DNA of 6,330 nt from TMED14 sp964475135 (GTDB taxonomy: Bacteria > Bacteroidota > Bacteroidia > Flavobacteriales > Schleiferiaceae): positions 1 to 6,330 of the forward strand of contig CAYYWL010000053.1 in assembly GCA_964475135.1 (NCBI GenBank), read 5' to 3'. The notes under the pieces are model-generated. The model was given only the letters and a program-made list of their open reading frames with translations, was not told where the DNA came from and searched no databases. Numbering within the stretch: position 1 is the first letter of the stretch; every line of letters starts with the position of its first letter. A program made the translations under genes and the position numbers. Shown here in pieces: positions 6,173 through 6,330 of this stretch.

Positions 6173-6330
6173 ATGGTCGCGAAGGTTGATGCGGAATTTG
6201 TGCTCCCTGAGGGCAAGTCGGTCTTTTTCGCGAGCGATTTGCACTTGGGCGCGCCGAATGGGCAAGCGAGCGCGGAGCGCGAGCGGGCCTTCGTCGCCTG
6301 GATGGATTCCATCAAGCCCCGCGCGGCGGC
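6173..6330 (+). CDS. lpxH: LpxH-like UDP-2,3-diacylglucosamine diphosphatase (N-terminal part, runs off the window)
   Basis: The first 52 codons of a calcineurin-like metallophosphoesterase. VFFASDLHLGAPNGQAS (17-33) contains the DxH metal-binding motif (D22, H24), and the continuation AERERAFVAWMDSIKP matches Bacteroidota LpxH-type proteins, in which SDxHLGAPN is followed by a conserved RE-rich helix. LpxH removes UMP from UDP-2,3-diacylglucosamine to give lipid X in lipid A biosynthesis, at the cytoplasmic face of the inner membrane. The later motifs (GDxxD, GNHE, GHTH) lie beyond the window, so a related metallophosphoesterase is not excluded. ATG at 6173 places the core strand at the expected distance and is 4 bases after a good promoter box. 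It diverges from the ZIP gene. Confidence 0.8.
   Translation, partial: MVAKVDAEFVLPEGKSVFFASDLHLGAPNGQASAERERAFVAWMDSIKPRAA

Overview
The window looks like ordinary core-genome DNA from a member of the Bacteroidota, probably a flavobacterium-like lineage with unusually high GC (mid-50s percent by eye). Evidence: a TonB-dependent receptor of the Bacteroidota type, a stand-alone biotin carrier protein with the typical Bacteroidota N-terminal region, a site-2 protease whose best-matching features are those of Bacteroidota RseP, and several start-proximal TAnnTTTG boxes, the -7 element of the primary sigma factor in this phylum. Purine-rich Shine-Dalgarno sequences are largely absent, as expected there.

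Layout: (1) bases 1-395 hold the last few codons of an upstream gene and a complete S4-domain RNA-binding protein (Hsp15/HslR-like), 3 bases apart, so probably one operon. (2) A 113-base regulatory gap with short repeats, a hairpin and a promoter box leads to a large TonB-dependent receptor (509-3064), closed by a strong intrinsic terminator. (3) A convergent gap carries a paired palindromic repeat. (4) A biotin carboxyl carrier protein on the minus strand (3196-3666) and RseP on the plus strand (3713-5032) diverge from a 46-base promoter region. (5) A ZIP-family metal transporter on the minus strand (5081-6048) converges on rseP. (6) An LpxH-like lipid A pathway enzyme starts at 6173 and runs off the right edge.

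Functional theme: most genes concern the envelope (outer-membrane import, RseP envelope-stress proteolysis, lipid A synthesis, metal import), with one gene each for ribosome/RNA handling and acyl-CoA carboxylation. They are mainly single-gene transcription units with alternating directions, so no joint pathway is implied.

The most consequential observation is technical: the 100-N gap at 5146-5245 is flanked by two identical 55-base copies of the 3' part of the ZIP gene. Collapsing them restores a perfect 270-residue protein with a normal stop, so the gap is almost certainly a false scaffold join and no sequence is missing. I found no CRISPR array, tRNA, rRNA, insertion sequence, phage gene or defence system, and no convincing new biological system.
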